This document shows, one piece after another, positions 50,501 to 63,500 of a stretch of DNA of 64,000 nt. The notes beneath the pieces were generated by a model. That model saw only the letters and a program-made list of their open reading frames with translations, did no database searches and was not told the DNA's origin. Source of the DNA: Lepisosteus oculatus (lineage: Eukaryota; Chordata; Actinopteri; Semionotiformes; Lepisosteidae); assembly GCF_040954835.1 (NCBI RefSeq), contig NC_090718.1, positions 14,151,532 through 14,215,531 of the forward strand. The letters run 5' to 3'. Position 1 is the first letter of the stretch; the number at the start of each line of letters is the position of its first letter. The position numbers and the translations under genes were made by a program.

Positions 50501-53500
50501 CTGATCAGTTGCTCACAGTGTACCTTGAAAGTAGACTTGAAGAGTAAAACAAAGAGGACGCAGGATCTTGTGTTTGGCCAGTGTAGACTGTCAGGAGCTG
50601 AGTGGGATTAACAGGGGATGGATTTTGCATCCAAGTGTTGCAAGTGCTCAGACATTCTGAGCTCAGACTTCCTCAGAGATGAGGAGAAACAAGTTTGAGA
50701 AAGCAGTACCTTACACTCCTAAAACCCGGCTAGCAGTGGAAGAGCCTGTACCATGAACAAAGAAGAAGGTCTTGTTGACTCTTACAATTCTTCCTTTCAA
50801 AGTAGAATCACAAAAAAAACAGGTGGTCCTTTACTCTCGGAACTTGGTGCTAATTCTAGGTTCTAGGTTTTAATTTAAACTCTCTTTCATCTCTGTAAAT
50901 TCAGCTTTAATTGTGATGAACACCATTCTGCTTGAAGACCTCCTTTCCTCTTTATTCCGACAGTACACTTTATCCCAGGAAACCATCGAAGCGCTGAAGA
51001 AGCCAACATTTGACGTGTGGCACTGGGAGCACAATGAGGTGAGAATCCAGATTTCTGATCTGTCTACGATTTTGTCACTTGTGTCTTTAGTTGAACCCAT
51101 TCATGAGTGGGCAGGAGGGCTCATTTACCTAAAGTATTGTCCCATCCATCAATTCCCTAACCACTTAATCCAATTCAGGGCTGCTGGCAAGCTGAACCAT
51201 ATCCCCAGAAGGGATGGGTACCAGTCAGGATACATTATAGTGGAGACGCCAGTCCATCACAGGTCACACACACTCACACCTGTTCACCTGGGCCTGTTCA
51301 CTAACCAGTGTGTCTTTGGACTGTGAGATGAAACCAGAACACATGGAGGACACTCACTTGAAACACAGACAGAACATAAAAACTCCACACAGATAGCACC
51401 CCAGGTCCAGAGTTGAGCCCACAGCCCAGAGTGCTAGAATGCAACAATGCTAACCACTGTGCCACCATGCTGCACTTAAAGCAGTGACCCCTTTTTTAAA
51501 AAAGTTCCCTGCACCTGTTTCAAATAAATTCCCTTGAGAAAGACGGGCTTTGTCCTTGCCCTTATATTGTATGAGACCCTAATAGCACACCCCAACTCCC
51601 CTCTTTGTAATTTCCATGAGTGGCTAAAAAAACACAGAGATCCTCCTGTCGCTAATAGGGGTGTCATGTATTGTAGTGTTAGAGTTATGCTCTCCATTTT
51701 TGTTTTCAGAAGAGGAGGAGAAAAGGGGAGCTTTCTCTACGTATCTGGCACGTTTTGTGCCTTCTCTTTTGCTAGTGAAGTTTGGCTAAGATAGGACATT
51801 TGTTTCTTTTTTCCCTTTTGACATTATGGCACGGCGCTCCCCACTGGCTTGGACCCTGCGGCTCAGATGCTGAGCTGTCTGGAGTACATGTATCACGACC
51901 TGGGCCTGGTGAAGGAGTTCAACATGAACCCCATCACGCTCAAACGCTGGCTGGTAAGGAGCTGAGAGGCGATTTCAGAATTTGCGTAAGTTTAACGCGC
52001 CAGTACTGTGTGAGCTCTGAATTGCAAACCCTGCCAGAAGAACGAGGGACTTTGGTCATGGAAGCAGGGGTCTTTCATGTTGATCCAACAGCAGGAGCCC
52101 GGTCCCACTGTTGAAGATTGCTTTCTTACACTTACAGTATGCGCCTTCATCTTCAGCAGAGAGCGGTTTAACTGGTCCTGAGAACTAAAGAGAAAAAATA
52201 TGCATTTTTCTGTCATTAAGCCTTTGAGGCAACAGAACACCAAAGCAAGTGAAAGAATCTTGTTAAAATGTTCTCGATCTGCGAGATTCATTGATAGTAG
52301 CCTCTGTGACGTCTAATTCCTCAGGGTCTTGGACTTCAAAGAATAAATATGCCTATAGGTGCACAAACCACTTCTTTCGCCCATGTTTTTTTATTTGAAG
52401 CTGAGAGGAAAGGACTCATTGCAAGGGGGAAATGCTGGGAGGCTCACTGTGCTCTGCTCTGTGTCTTTGCTGTTCCAGATCAGCATTCAGGAGAATTACC
52501 GCAACAACCCCTTCCACAACTTCAGACACTGCTTCTGCGTCAGCCAGATGATGTATGGCATGATCCACCTGTGCAATCTTCAGGTGAGAGCCTGACTAGG
52601 GCTGTCACATGACATGTACTCCCCAAAACACAGAAAGATAGTTCTGCTCTCCTGCTGTTTTTTTATTTTTCTTTCAATACTGGTGGATTTCATAAGAGAA
52701 AACGTCCCTGGCTTTGCACCTGACTAGCCTCTGGTATTGAAGTAGTTCAAGCAGGGAGCTGTGTGAGCATGTGCAGGCCTCAAAGGAACAAGTAAAGGTT
52801 TATTACATGCTGAAAAAAGAAGAAGATAAGTTTTCGGTTGCCGAAGTGTTGTGTTTTTTTCCTTTGCTTTTCCTTTGTAACCTCTGGTATTGTCAGGCAA
52901 CTTTTTTCTTGTGGATATGCAGAAACAAAGCACCAAAAGTTCCTCAACGACCCAACCCTAATCTCAGCAGCCCTGCTAAAGGCAGCCATTCTCAGACTGT
53001 CTTTAGCACTATATCTTTAATAAGCAGAAACTCAAGCCCAGACTTCGCTGTTAGAAAGTGTCTGTTAGAAGCAGAAAATGTGTCATTTGTTTAAGGTCAT
53101 TGCGTGCATCAGATTCCAGATATGTCTGGAGCGCACAAAAAAACAAAACAAGCCTTGTTTGCACTGTCCAGGAGAAGCTGACCTTGACAGACATGGGCAT
53201 CCTCATGACCGCAGCAGTGTGCCATGACCTGGATCATCCAGGCTACAACAACACGTGAGTGGGCCTGACAGTACAGGGAGCCGTGCCCGTGCTCTGTTGA
53301 CCAGCATGAGGATGTGAGCCCTGTTCCCCAGAGGTATCCATAATAGAGCAACAGAGTAAGAGCCACTCCTTCCAGCAGTGATGTAGACATGTGCTTTACA
53401 TAGTGTGCATTGAAAAGCACATCCACATAGGATAGGTCATCATGCTGACTTCACTACATGTATTTTTTGGAAAGGCAAAATCACTCTCCTTATTTTGCAA

Positions 53501-56500
53501 AACTGCAGAGGGACTGTCGTAGATGAGTATCATAAATGGAAGATCCATGTGATCTGGCAACTTTGCACTGCTGTTGTCATATAAAGGCGAACAGACCGAA
53601 GGTCCCTGCATTGGCGACACGCCCACCCGTTGGCTCTCTGTCTCTAGTTACCAGATCAATGCCCGGACAGAGCTGGCCGTGCGCTACAATGACATCTCCC
53701 CCCTGGAGAACCACCACTGCGCTGTGGCCTTCCAGATCCTCTCCCAGCCTGAGTGCAACATCTTCGCCAACGTGGAGCCCGAGGTCTTCAAGCAGATCCG
53801 CCAGGTGAGGGCAGCCGTCTTTCCACAAGCCTCTCCATCCCGGGACAACGGATCCCATCGCCGGCTCGCTCGCATGCTCATCCAGGGAGGGACCTACCTG
53901 GGAACGGACGAGAGCCCCACCATTCGGAACTGGCACAGCACCTTATTGATCACTGCCCTTCTCATTCACATTACCAATAATGGGCAATCATTCGTTTTCC
54001 TAAGATTCCCTTGATGGAAACATGACATTAAATCTTAAGAATAGCTACAAGCTTGAGGCTATTTGGCCCCTCTAGCCCTTTTAGTAGTTAGTAGATGATT
54101 GTTCCAAGAATCTCATTCAATAGGATTCACCAACATGGCTGGGCAGCTTGTTACATACTCCCATCACTCTTTGTGTAAAATGGTGCCTCTTTGTAGAGTT
54201 TCTAACAAAGCTTTGGGTGGGATGGTAACAACCAAGTTCAATTAGACTGTCAGTCATTTGTAATAAATCTTGACGTAATTTCCTCGCCTAAACACTATAA
54301 ATACTACACACAATCCCCTTCTCTCCCTCACATACTGTACATTATTTTGCAACCCTCCTCTGACCCAGCTCCTCCTCTGCAGCTGCCCCTTAGTCACTCC
54401 TCACTCTGCAGGGGGGTCCCAGCCAGGAGGTCAGCTCACAGCCAAGTGGGCTCAGCCAAATTTTCACTAAATACTCCATAATCTTTTCAGGACACCTTAT
54501 TCTCGCACTTTCAAAATGCACTTCCCCGTAATTTTCATTTGTGTCCTCTTCGGGGTCCACTTTGTCAGTGGTTTGTTTGTGTATCAGGTCCCCTTTTGCA
54601 GTCTTCTAAAATAAGTAGATGTTAAATTAAAGAAGATGAACAGTTTGATCTTCTCATAATTTATTCTGTGACAAATGTTTACACCACCTGGGAAAGAAAG
54701 GAATTGAGAATAATTCCTCAAAGATCTCCAAGATTTGTGGATAATATTCTGCTTTTGATTTGATTTATTTTTGTTATAGAACAGCACAATGAAACGCACA
54801 TGTATAAAAGCTTACTGATTTATTTGCCCTCGCAGGCCATAATCACGCTGATCTTGGCCACTGACATGGCCCGGCACGGCGAGATACTGGACTCCTTCAA
54901 ACAGAAGGTCGACAACTTTGACTTCACCAACGAGGAGCACGTGACCTGCGTACGTACAGCACAGGACTCAGTGTTTATTGTATCCAGTACTGACAGCTGG
55001 TGTTATTATGTGGGTCAAACAGAATCTCATTGAAGGACATTTTGCAATATCTTTACCTCTTGCAGTTACGGCCCAGATCCTTTATTTCAACTCTGTCTTT
55101 GTGTAACAGTTAAAAGGAGGTAGCACTGGACTCCCAGTTGGTATTAGTCATGGGACACTGAGTGCTGCATCATGACGTGTTTTCTATTTAGGACTGTTTT
55201 CTTGGTGGTTGTTCTTGTAACAGAAAAGTGGGATGCCGAACATGCCAGACATATTCTGGCAGGGGGTGGTACGCAGGTGAGGGCAGGGGGCGGAGGCAGT
55301 GCCTGGCTGGGTTGAAAAGGTCGGTTGTGCTTCTCCCCCGTCCAGCTGAAGATGGTGCTCATCAAGTGCTGTGACATCTCCAACGAGGTGAGGCCGACGG
55401 AGGTGGCCGAGCCCTGGGTGGACTGCCTGCTGGAGGAGTACTTCATGCAGGTCAGTGCGTCCCGACGGACCTTCCTTCCTGCGGCCTCTCTCTTCCGAGC
55501 ACTTTCAAAACCAGGAATGGGACAGAGCCGAAATCCTAACCGGCCGTGGCATCAAGACGAAATCGTGCTCTCTAAGGAGAGTGGGTGCTCAGGATCTGAA
55601 GTCTGTTTTGGGAGATTTTTTTTCATTGTGCTACTTGTTAGGTGACCTATGTGGCATCTTGACAGCCTCTATTTCTACACACTGCCTTCTGTACAGAGTG
55701 AGTATTAGGATTCTATAGTGTGTGTTTCAATGCCTTGGTTGTGTGCTGCTCAGGGCATTTCAACAAAAATGCTTTTAAAAGCTCTTCTGGCACAGAACTC
55801 TGACCATGAACATCTGCTGCAGACCCGGAGTTTTCCGCATCAGCAATATTTATGTCTTACTACTTAGTTGGTGTACGCAGAGGCTCACAACACCTTGGCT
55901 GTTCTGGGCCTCATCTCGGGGTATCGTCTGTATGCATCTCACTCTGTTTTCCTGATTTGCGGCAGAGTGACCGGGAAAAGTCAGAGGGGCTCCCAGTGGC
56001 TCCCTTCATGGACCGGGATAAGGTGACCAAGCCCACAGCGCAGATCGGCTTCATCAAGTTTGTCCTGATCCCCATGTTCGAAACTGTCATGAAGGTGCGT
56101 GGCGTGAAAGACAGTGGGATACCTCTTTCGCTGCTGCACACTACCCAGAGTGCTGCAGCAAGAGCTGGCAGGGACAGATGCTGACGTCACTCTCGCACTA
56201 TGGAAGAAAATACTGATTGGACTCGTTGGCCTGGTTTAGCTTTACCCATCCTAGCAGCGGCACCAGCATTAAGTCAAAAATACTTTTCTTTACAAGTGAA
56301 ACACCTTCACCAGAGAAACGTCAGACGCAGACTGCCGGGCGTTTCTGCTGGCTGTAACTGGCAGTAAACGCTTCCATGTGCTTCCCACGGTTTTAAGAAA
56401 AAACTCCTCAAAACATTTGAGCAAACGGCTCCTCCGGCCCCTGCTCACCGCGTCCTTTCTGTCCCGCCTGCTCCCGGGCAGCTGTTCCCGCAGATCGAGG

Positions 56501-57536
56501 AGATCATGGTGCAGCCCCTGCGCGACTCCCGCGACCACTACGAGGAGCTGAAGCAGATCGACGACGCCATGACCGAGGTAGCCCCCCCTCCTCGCCACCG
56601 CCGTCGCCCTCCTCCGTACTGCAGTGAGGCCAACGGCTCCACTGCCCGCCCCTTCTGTGTAGCATTGCGACCCATAGAGAGTGGAGGGATTTTTTATGTG
56701 CTCTATGTACATGTACATTGGGATTATTCACACTGTTCTCTCAGGCAGTACAATAAACACCACTTTCACACAATGTGCACAGGACAGAAAACTGTAATAA
56801 ATAATGATCGCGCACAACGTAGCACAACGACACACAGCGGGTATTCCAGAGCAATAAGCACAATGAACACCAAGGACAACAGATATGTGGCAAAGTGCAG
56901 AGTGCAGAAGTGCACTGAATTCTGAAGATCTGTGCAATTAGCTGCTCCTGACGTGTACTGCCATAGGACAGACACTGTTCTTAAGCCTAGTGGTCCGTGC
57001 TTTAGTGGTAGTGATACAGCTTTCTAGAGCTCATGGGGGGAGAACAGTTTGTGACTGGGATGGCTGGGATCCTGACTGATGGATCAGGCTTTATTGTGAC
57101 AGCAGATGCTGTGGATCTTGCTGATTAATGGTAAGTCAGTTTGCAGGGCTTCTGCTATTACTTTTATAACGTAACATCGTCAATGCGGTGACATGTTCCA
57201 AAAAAACCTTGTTTGTCACATCCTGACATCAGCACGCGTAGCGGAGGTGAACTGCATTGTGGGTGCACTTCAGGTCCAGCCTGACATTTGTAAACAGGTG
57301 GTAAAACGTTTTCTTCCTTCACAGTAACGGTTCTTTATGCCCACTTTCAATGCACTCACATTTCCATGTCTGAGCCAACAACCTGACCGTGTCTCTCCTG
57401 GCCTGAACTGAAAGAACAGGCTGAAAGAACAGGTAATGTGAGTGACCCACATGCTAACATAAAGGTGTGTCTTTTGTTCTACGAGGCGCAGAAGAAAAAA
57501 ACTGAAAATATGTCATTAGGAGGGAAGAAGAAGTAG
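41515..57536 (+). CDS. pde9a: PDE9-type high-affinity cGMP phosphodiesterase
   Basis: Eighteen coding exons join to 1560 nt, 519 aa: 41515-41583, 44368-44438, 44967-45044, 45395-45438, 45660-45714, 47613-47683, 48038-48125, 49880-49961, 50964-51038, 51867-51953, 52479-52583, 53172-53254, 53648-53804, 54836-54949, 55346-55450, 55966-56094, 56482-56577 and 57486-57536. The enzyme hydrolyses cGMP to GMP. The start [19 protein letters not shown] is typical of PDE9A. The catalytic domain (about residues 200-500) shows HNFRHCFC, the metal-binding [19 protein letters not shown] with the second metal aspartate, EEYFMQ (PDE9 pocket tyrosine) and TAQIGFIKF with the nucleotide-binding glutamine. All expected active-site residues are present. 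Exons 5-7 form a helical linker. The N-terminal exons 2-4 differ noticeably from mammalian PDE9A, and the C-terminus is short and ends in three lysines. It may be PDE9A itself or a retained ohnolog. Confidence 0.93.
41576..41828. mobile_element. Snapback retroelement inserted at the PDE9 exon 1 splice donor, copy 2
   Basis: A 227-bp insert (41589-41815) is flanked by a perfect 13-bp direct repeat TCCAGAAGGTAAT at 41576-41588 and 41816-41828. The first repeat spans the end of coding exon 1 and its donor (CAGAAG|GTAAT). The insert starts GTAGTTCAAGTAGGGAGC like copies 1 and 3. It then consists of two arms of about 65 bp in inverted orientation: 'ggtttattccatgctgaaaa' to 'gtggagccttcttc' on the left, and their reverse complement from about 41742 to 41806. 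A loop of roughly 45 bp separates them. RNA from it should form a long hairpin. Confidence 0.8.
46229..47320 (-). mobile_element. L2-like LINE, 3' portion, degenerate
   Basis: Reading the minus strand from about 47320, the translation gives the C-terminal half of a non-LTR reverse transcriptase: a degenerate ADD catalytic box ([14 protein letters not shown]), then [33 protein letters not shown] and [20 protein letters not shown] frame break occurs near the end. The 3' UTR finishes in an ATTG-type microsatellite (AATCAATCAATCAA on the + strand, 46231 on). The 5' part is absent. It lies in PDE9 intron 5. Confidence 0.85.
51138..51477 (-). mobile_element. tRNA-derived SINE in PDE9 intron 9
   Basis: The minus strand begins at 'gcagcatggtggcacagtgg' (box A type) near 51477, passes through a central 'gtgtggagtttttatgttct' block and ends in 'gtgatggactggcgtctcca' and 'ggattaagtggttaggga'. 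Order and content match the 30.08 kb copy. Confidence 0.7.
52728..52892 (+). mobile_element. Snapback SINE-like retroelement family, copy 3
   Basis: An insert of 141 bp lies between perfect 12-bp direct repeats CCTCTGGTATTG (52728-52739 and 52881-52892). It starts AAGTAGTTCAAGCAGGGAGC, contains 'gagcatgtgcaggcctcaaa' and 'aaaggtttattacatgctga' as in copies 1 and 2, and has a purine-rich then pyrimidine-rich 3' part with weaker inverted symmetry. It lies in PDE9 intron 11. Confidence 0.7.
54030..54270 (+). repeat. Unclassified dispersed repeat, copy 2
   Basis: It shares the 'ctttgtgtaaaa..tgcctct' block and flanking pattern with the repeat at 38.1 kb in the same orientation. No terminal structure was found. 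It lies in PDE9 intron 13. Confidence 0.4.
56690..57125 (-). mobile_element. LINE 3'-end fragment related to the 46 kb copy
   Basis: The phrase 'acagtttgtgactgggatgg' followed by 'ctgggatcctgactgat' matches 'acaatttatgactgggatga' and 'ctggggtccttgctgag' in the 46.2-47.3 kb element. The remainder is a long AT-rich 3' UTR. It sits in the last intron of the PDE9 gene. Confidence 0.6.
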
Positions 57537-60500
57537 GCAAACCCACGGGCCAGCGTGGTGCTGTGTAAGTACGCGATTCCCTGGCTGTAGCTCTAGCGCC
57601 ACGCACCCACCCTCTCACCTGCCCGAAGAGCCCTCTCTCACAGCCCGCTGTGGCAGAATAACGCTGCCCCAGAGAGACCCAGCTCCTTCACTTCTGCAGC
57701 AGCACAACGTTTTCATCCCGTTTTCCTCCGGGTTGACACGCCTCCACTCACAGAAGTGTTCAAGAACAATTCAGCTGGTTAAAGTGTCCTCACTTAAGTC
57801 AAGTCAAAAAGTTTAGAAGATGGCCCCTGACGCGAAAATGCTGTGACAAAGCATCATGCAACCCCTTGCTGCCTGGGTCTGCCTGGGTAGGGGTGTGTTC
57901 GTGTTTGTGCTTGTAAAGATTTAAAAATATTACTTCTGCACTCCTCTAACAATAATCGATCTTTAATTGAGGAAGACCAAGCCATTGTGCAATCCTAGGC
58001 ACACGTTCTACATTAGATATTCTAAAACATGACTATTTTCACCTTCTCACTTGCTTGATTTACCACTAGCAGATATTTCTGTTCCTACTCATTGATTGGA
58101 GTACGGCAGGGTATCATTCTTGACTTGAGCAGTGCACAGCTGGATTTAGAGGCATGATATTTGCTCACTCAACCCCTGCCTGTTCTGGTACTGCTCTGTG
58201 CTTCACTGTTCTCTCAGCTCTGGCCGACACAGCTTCTGCAAGGCTCTCATTTCACCCTTTGCTTTAGCAGACCCTCAAGAGGCCAGATTGCTTGTGTGAT
58301 GCAAACAGGTTTGAAGAGCTCCTCTTGAGGTGCTGGAGCGTCACTTTCTTTCGCTGCCTAGGTGCTGCTCACGCGTCTATGCTTTAGTCCTCCTGCTGAT
58401 TAGTGTGATCAATTGATAAAGGCCAGACAGTGTTTTTGTTTGAGAAGAAATGTTTTACTGTATTCTGATTTTTTAAGAGCTTGCTGAGATTCTCAGCTGT
58501 GCTCATGATTCTCGCCTGCTTCCACAGGTTAAGATATTTCTTTGGGAATGGTTAATCTTCATGACTGAATACATCTTAGGAACATGCCCATGTCCGCTTT
58601 TAAAAAGAACAAATGTTTTTTTTGGCACATCTTCCTAAAAAATGTAGAAAGCGACTTTTTTGAACAATGAAACCAAATTCATTTTTTTGAATCTGAAATC
58701 TTCCAGCTCAGATTCTTGAGCTGTATCTGTCTGTTCCAGTGAAGAACCCACAACATTTTCTCACTCTAGGCTTTAAAGTTCTCCACCAGCTATCATCCAC
58801 CTACTTCACCTTAATCATCTGTGTATTCTCTGGTTCCTTTTTCCTCTTTGCTGTCCTTCGAAATGTCTTGAGATGTGGAAGAATTAGCCAGGAATTGTCA
58901 TCTTTTAAGGACGGGGTATGGTGACCAGGGATTCAGGGGTTCAAGTCTGTGTCTCATTGTTTGCTCATTTTCACAGGGATCCCATCTGGTGATCCGATTT
59001 GGGAATTTTAAGCAGACCATCTAGAGTGGGGCTTATGCTGTGCAGGCCGTGGGATTTAATGTCCAGAGCGAAGGGGGCGACTGTCTGTAAGCGTACTTCC
59101 TCAGTCTTCAGCCACGTCGTGCTGGTTCGCCCCTCCTTCCTGCTGAGACAAAACCAGGCATGCTCTGAGCGGCCTCACTTCCTCTGCTCCTGCCCTCCCA
59201 CGGACGCACAGGAGCTCCGACGCCCTGAGCAGATGTCTTCGAGAGGACTTTCGTGGCAAAAAAGAATTCAACGATTCACCTTTGTCTCCTTCGGTGGCTT
59301 TTAAAGATGCCAAACGACGCGTCAACACTAGAAGAAAATCCTCCATTTTTGAAAAGGCTTTTCTTCGTGTCTGCTTCTGTCCCCCAGCGTCTGCGGTTCT
59401 GTATCACTTTCTGGAAGGTGAATGTCATTTTTAGGAACTTCTTGAGGATGTTTTTGACACTGAGGATAGAAAATATCGATTCAGGTGAATTTCATGGGGT
59501 GATTTCTTTCTTATTTTACTCCTTGAATGATTTGATTTGTTTGAGTCGCCGTGCTTCATGTGTTGTTATAGAGAAGAGTGCTGTTTGTCCTGGACTGTGT
59601 GTCACTCCCCGTATCCTACCTACCTCAGTCCAGGTGAGACCAAATGTGGGAAAGGAAGCTGTCAGGTCAGTTTATTAAGGCTGAGTGGCCTGTGGCTGTG
59701 AACACAGGTCCTAGCACTCTGGTCCTTTGTGGACAGAGGGCTGTAGATGTCTGGTTTGAGCAGGACCGTCCTGATTTGGCTGCCTGCTTCTACCTGCTTC
59801 TACTGCTTCTAGCCTTCAGGGACCTTATATTTTTTTCTGACTTTAACCTTTCATTGTTTCCATATGTGCTGATAATGAGAACAGGATCCATCAGATACTG
59901 GTCAGGTGAAAGGTTTAACACAGCTTTAAGATTGTGCCTTCACTAGTCAACCACAGGAATGATCCTCCATGGCTTTGTGGTGGAGAGTTAGAAATGAGCT
60001 CTGCATCCTGGAATTGGGACTGCAGCAATTTCACTGATCCACACCAGGACATTTTTATATATATATTGTAGCTGACTTTATCAAACGGTTTAGTCTGATA
60101 AAAAAGAGAGGGTTGTTGTTGTTGTTTTTTGGTGAAATCTTCTCATTTTAATCTTTCTTGTATCTAGAAATGTTTTTTCTTGTTTTTAAATATTGGACAT
60201 GTTTTAAAACCACATGACAAAAATGATCTGGGCAGTCTAAGCAGAGTCCTGCAGAAGTGTCACAGTGCGTGATTTGCGCCCCCGTGTGGGGATTGGAGCA
60301 AACTGCTTGAGCTCTGCTACTCCACGTCTTTCTCTTGAACCACGAACAGACTCCACTTCCTTTCATACCTAAACAGATCTGAAGAGTGCAGAGAAGAAAG
60401 AGGAGGATGACTGTTCATCTCAAGCCTGCTCCAGCTACTTTATAATATTTTTTTAAACTCAGGAAGAATACCGAAGCAGGGATATAATTTTCATTTAGCA

Positions 60501-63500
60501 TGTGTTTTTTTTCTGCACGTGTGCATTGAGTCTAGTTTTGTTGTCTTAATCCTTGCTATTTTGTGTTATAATGTTAATCTGTTAGTTTACAGGATTCTGA
60601 TCTTGAAACCTTAAATGGACCTCACCTTGTTCTCTGTTTTGTTTGATGCTTGTGAACATTTGTATGTTCAAATTGTATAGTACTAATCAGGGGCACGTTT
60701 CTATAGGCAAAATACAAATCTGTAATAAATTAACTCAAACTAAATTGAACTGTATGACATAATGACAGCCCATGTAGGTCCTTGTCCCTATTACATATTG
60801 ATTGATATTGATCTATGTTTTTGTCAAAGAATGTTTTACACTCTTCCACTGCATAATCTAAGACGTTATGAATAAAGAGTAAAATGTACAGAATAGAACA
60901 TTCAAAGTTCAGATGAGAAAACATTCAAATTCCATTTTCATGTTCCAAAACACTGTCATTTTCATACATCTTGTATTACTTTGTAAATCCTGCACAATCC
61001 AGGTTAATAACTAAAGCATGTGAGTAACACATAGTGCAGTGTTTATTGGATTATAGTTTGAAACTTCTTTTTAACACCCTTTGCACAGAACATGATTCTT
61101 CAAACCTGCTTGTGAGCTGCGAGTTTGTGATTAAGTCCTCAAGCTGCTTACCTACAGACTCAATGCCAGTGTGTGACATTTACATGGATATGAAGACATT
61201 AGCTTGATATATAGCCAAATACATCACAAGAAATGAAAGGTTTTATTTTAGCTCCCAGGCACAGATTCTGAGGCTCTTTATCGGAAAAGTTCATAATAAA
61301 AATCTGTAGATGTCATAAAGAGCATGAGCGAGGGGGCAACATCTGCTTTTGCTCATGAAAAGAAACCTATCTTTTTGCTAATTGTGTAAAATAAGCCGTG
61401 ATTAAAGGATGCACGCCCCCAGGCACTTGAAAACGCAGACAGACACCCCTACCTTTGACAAGGAATGTGAGCTGTCAAAACAGACCTGTGTAGTCAGGAG
61501 GCACTTCAACTTTGTCTGTTTGGAAGATTGAACCAACCTCATTTGTTTTCTATTTTTTAAGCTTCCGAGCAAAAAGGCTCAGGTAAGGTTTTTGTTTTTA
61601 AAAAGAGATCCAGGTATTTCGTTCTACTTTTACCTTCCTTTGGGAACTAAATTTGTTTCCCAACGAGATGTCCTAGGTCACCGCAGCTCCATTGAGATCA
61701 TTAAGGAATCGTAAATAGGAAGCAAGTGCTCGCCAGAGTGGAACAACCATGTCCAGCGTCCTAATAATACCGAACATCGAAGAACACGTTAATCATGACT
61801 TACCTAAAGAGGAGAAAAAAAATCAGCATAGACCTCATATTAAAATAATTTGTTTCACTCTTTATCCCTGCTTCATTCTTCTTTGTGTTGGGTGCCAGGT
61901 ATTACATAGGTAGCTTTAAGGCACTGAGTCGTAATTAACAGTCACATTTTTCTAGCAGTGCAGACAATGCTGGAGTTTCCCTAATTCCAGATCAAGTTCG
62001 GCTCACTGCCGGTATGTTCTTTATATCTCACGTTCAGTGATAGTCTTCCCAAAGCTTAGAGCAAGACTTAGTGCCAATCCCTGATTAAGTGACAATTCTG
62101 CATTTTCTATAGCCCATCTTATTGACAGACTGCAGAATTTCACCATTTCACCTTAGGAGTTGAGAAGACACAAGACAAGCTGAACTTTTACATTTTACAT
62201 CACAGATAGTGTGCCAGTGTGTGTCTCTCCAAAGTGTATTTTAGAACCCTTTAATCTTTGTTCACACAAACAAAGACCTTTTTCAGGAGAGGAGAATTTT
62301 CTTTGAAGTGCCTGGCATTTCAGCTGAACTGGGGCATGAAGGGGAACTGAAATGCTTTTTTTTATATTTCTGGGTTAGAAAGAATCCGCATTGATCAGTG
62401 CATTTCAAACCACAATAAAAGTAAAATGTACACAGTAAAGTGTCAAACCTCCAATTTACATCACAAAACAGATTACATTTCCAGGTCTGCAGAGAGCCAC
62501 ATTCTGAGATTCAGAACGAGGCAACAGAACTTCTGGTGCTGTGAAGCAGCCTTGTTACACTGTAAACAAGCAGGCTTGTGAGCACATCTCTTTCTTACTT
62601 TTTTGTAATAGAATAATGTTCAATGTTTTTATTTTTTTTTTGTTTGCATTATATTTAAATGTACAGGAGTGCTGTGTGTCCATAAAAAAAATTCCCTCAG
62701 GGGACAATAAAAATCTAGTCTTAATCCAATAGAAATATCGATCATGACTTCAACATGGTATTGCCCACAAATACAACTTAAAATCTGCATACGGATCATG
62801 TTGGAACTTTTCTGCAGTGAAATATCTACTGCACAACCTGGACTTATCTGCTCCTCCATCGCATGGACTAGTGAGCAGGAACGGCCCCTTCACGACACCA
62901 TTCTCACAAACTCTCACTCTCGCCCGTGGTGAGACCATGGTTTTGCGACAACATGGTGACTTACGGTACTTTCACGAAGTCACGATTTTGTGCTTAATTC
63001 GGAATTTGTCGGATTGACCACTACCATCATTTATTTTGTTACAGAGATGTAATAACCGGTCTGAGAGGTTGGGACTGCAGTTCCCCTTGAAGAAGAGATT
63101 CAGCCCCTGGATGGTAGTCAGGGAGATTCTAGGCCACAGAGAAAGGGACTGGGCATGAGAAACACATGTTACAATTCTGCATTGTAGTCCTTTTGTGACA
63201 ATCCCTGCTGGGACTGTCGCTTAGCCACTCTCAGCCAAGTGTCAGACAAACGCCAAGAGGCCAGGCCTCCTGTCACAGGAAATACAGCTCTTCCAAGTTC
63301 CAAGGAGACATCACCTTCTGCAGCCCCCTGTCACATTCACCTCTGGACCGCTCTACTGGAGACTTTTAAGCACTGTTTAACCAGGTTTGAAGATGCTGCA
63401 CACCTAAAAAAAAGTATCACATTATTTTTCTTTTTGTAATCAGATATTACAAAGCCATTCCTGTCTGCATTTCCTGAAGTTGGGAGACCGACCCTTCTGC

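Noticed and set aside
56290-56718. 142-aa open frame on the minus strand
   Set aside because: It is the antisense shadow of PDE9 exon 17 and its GC-rich flanks.
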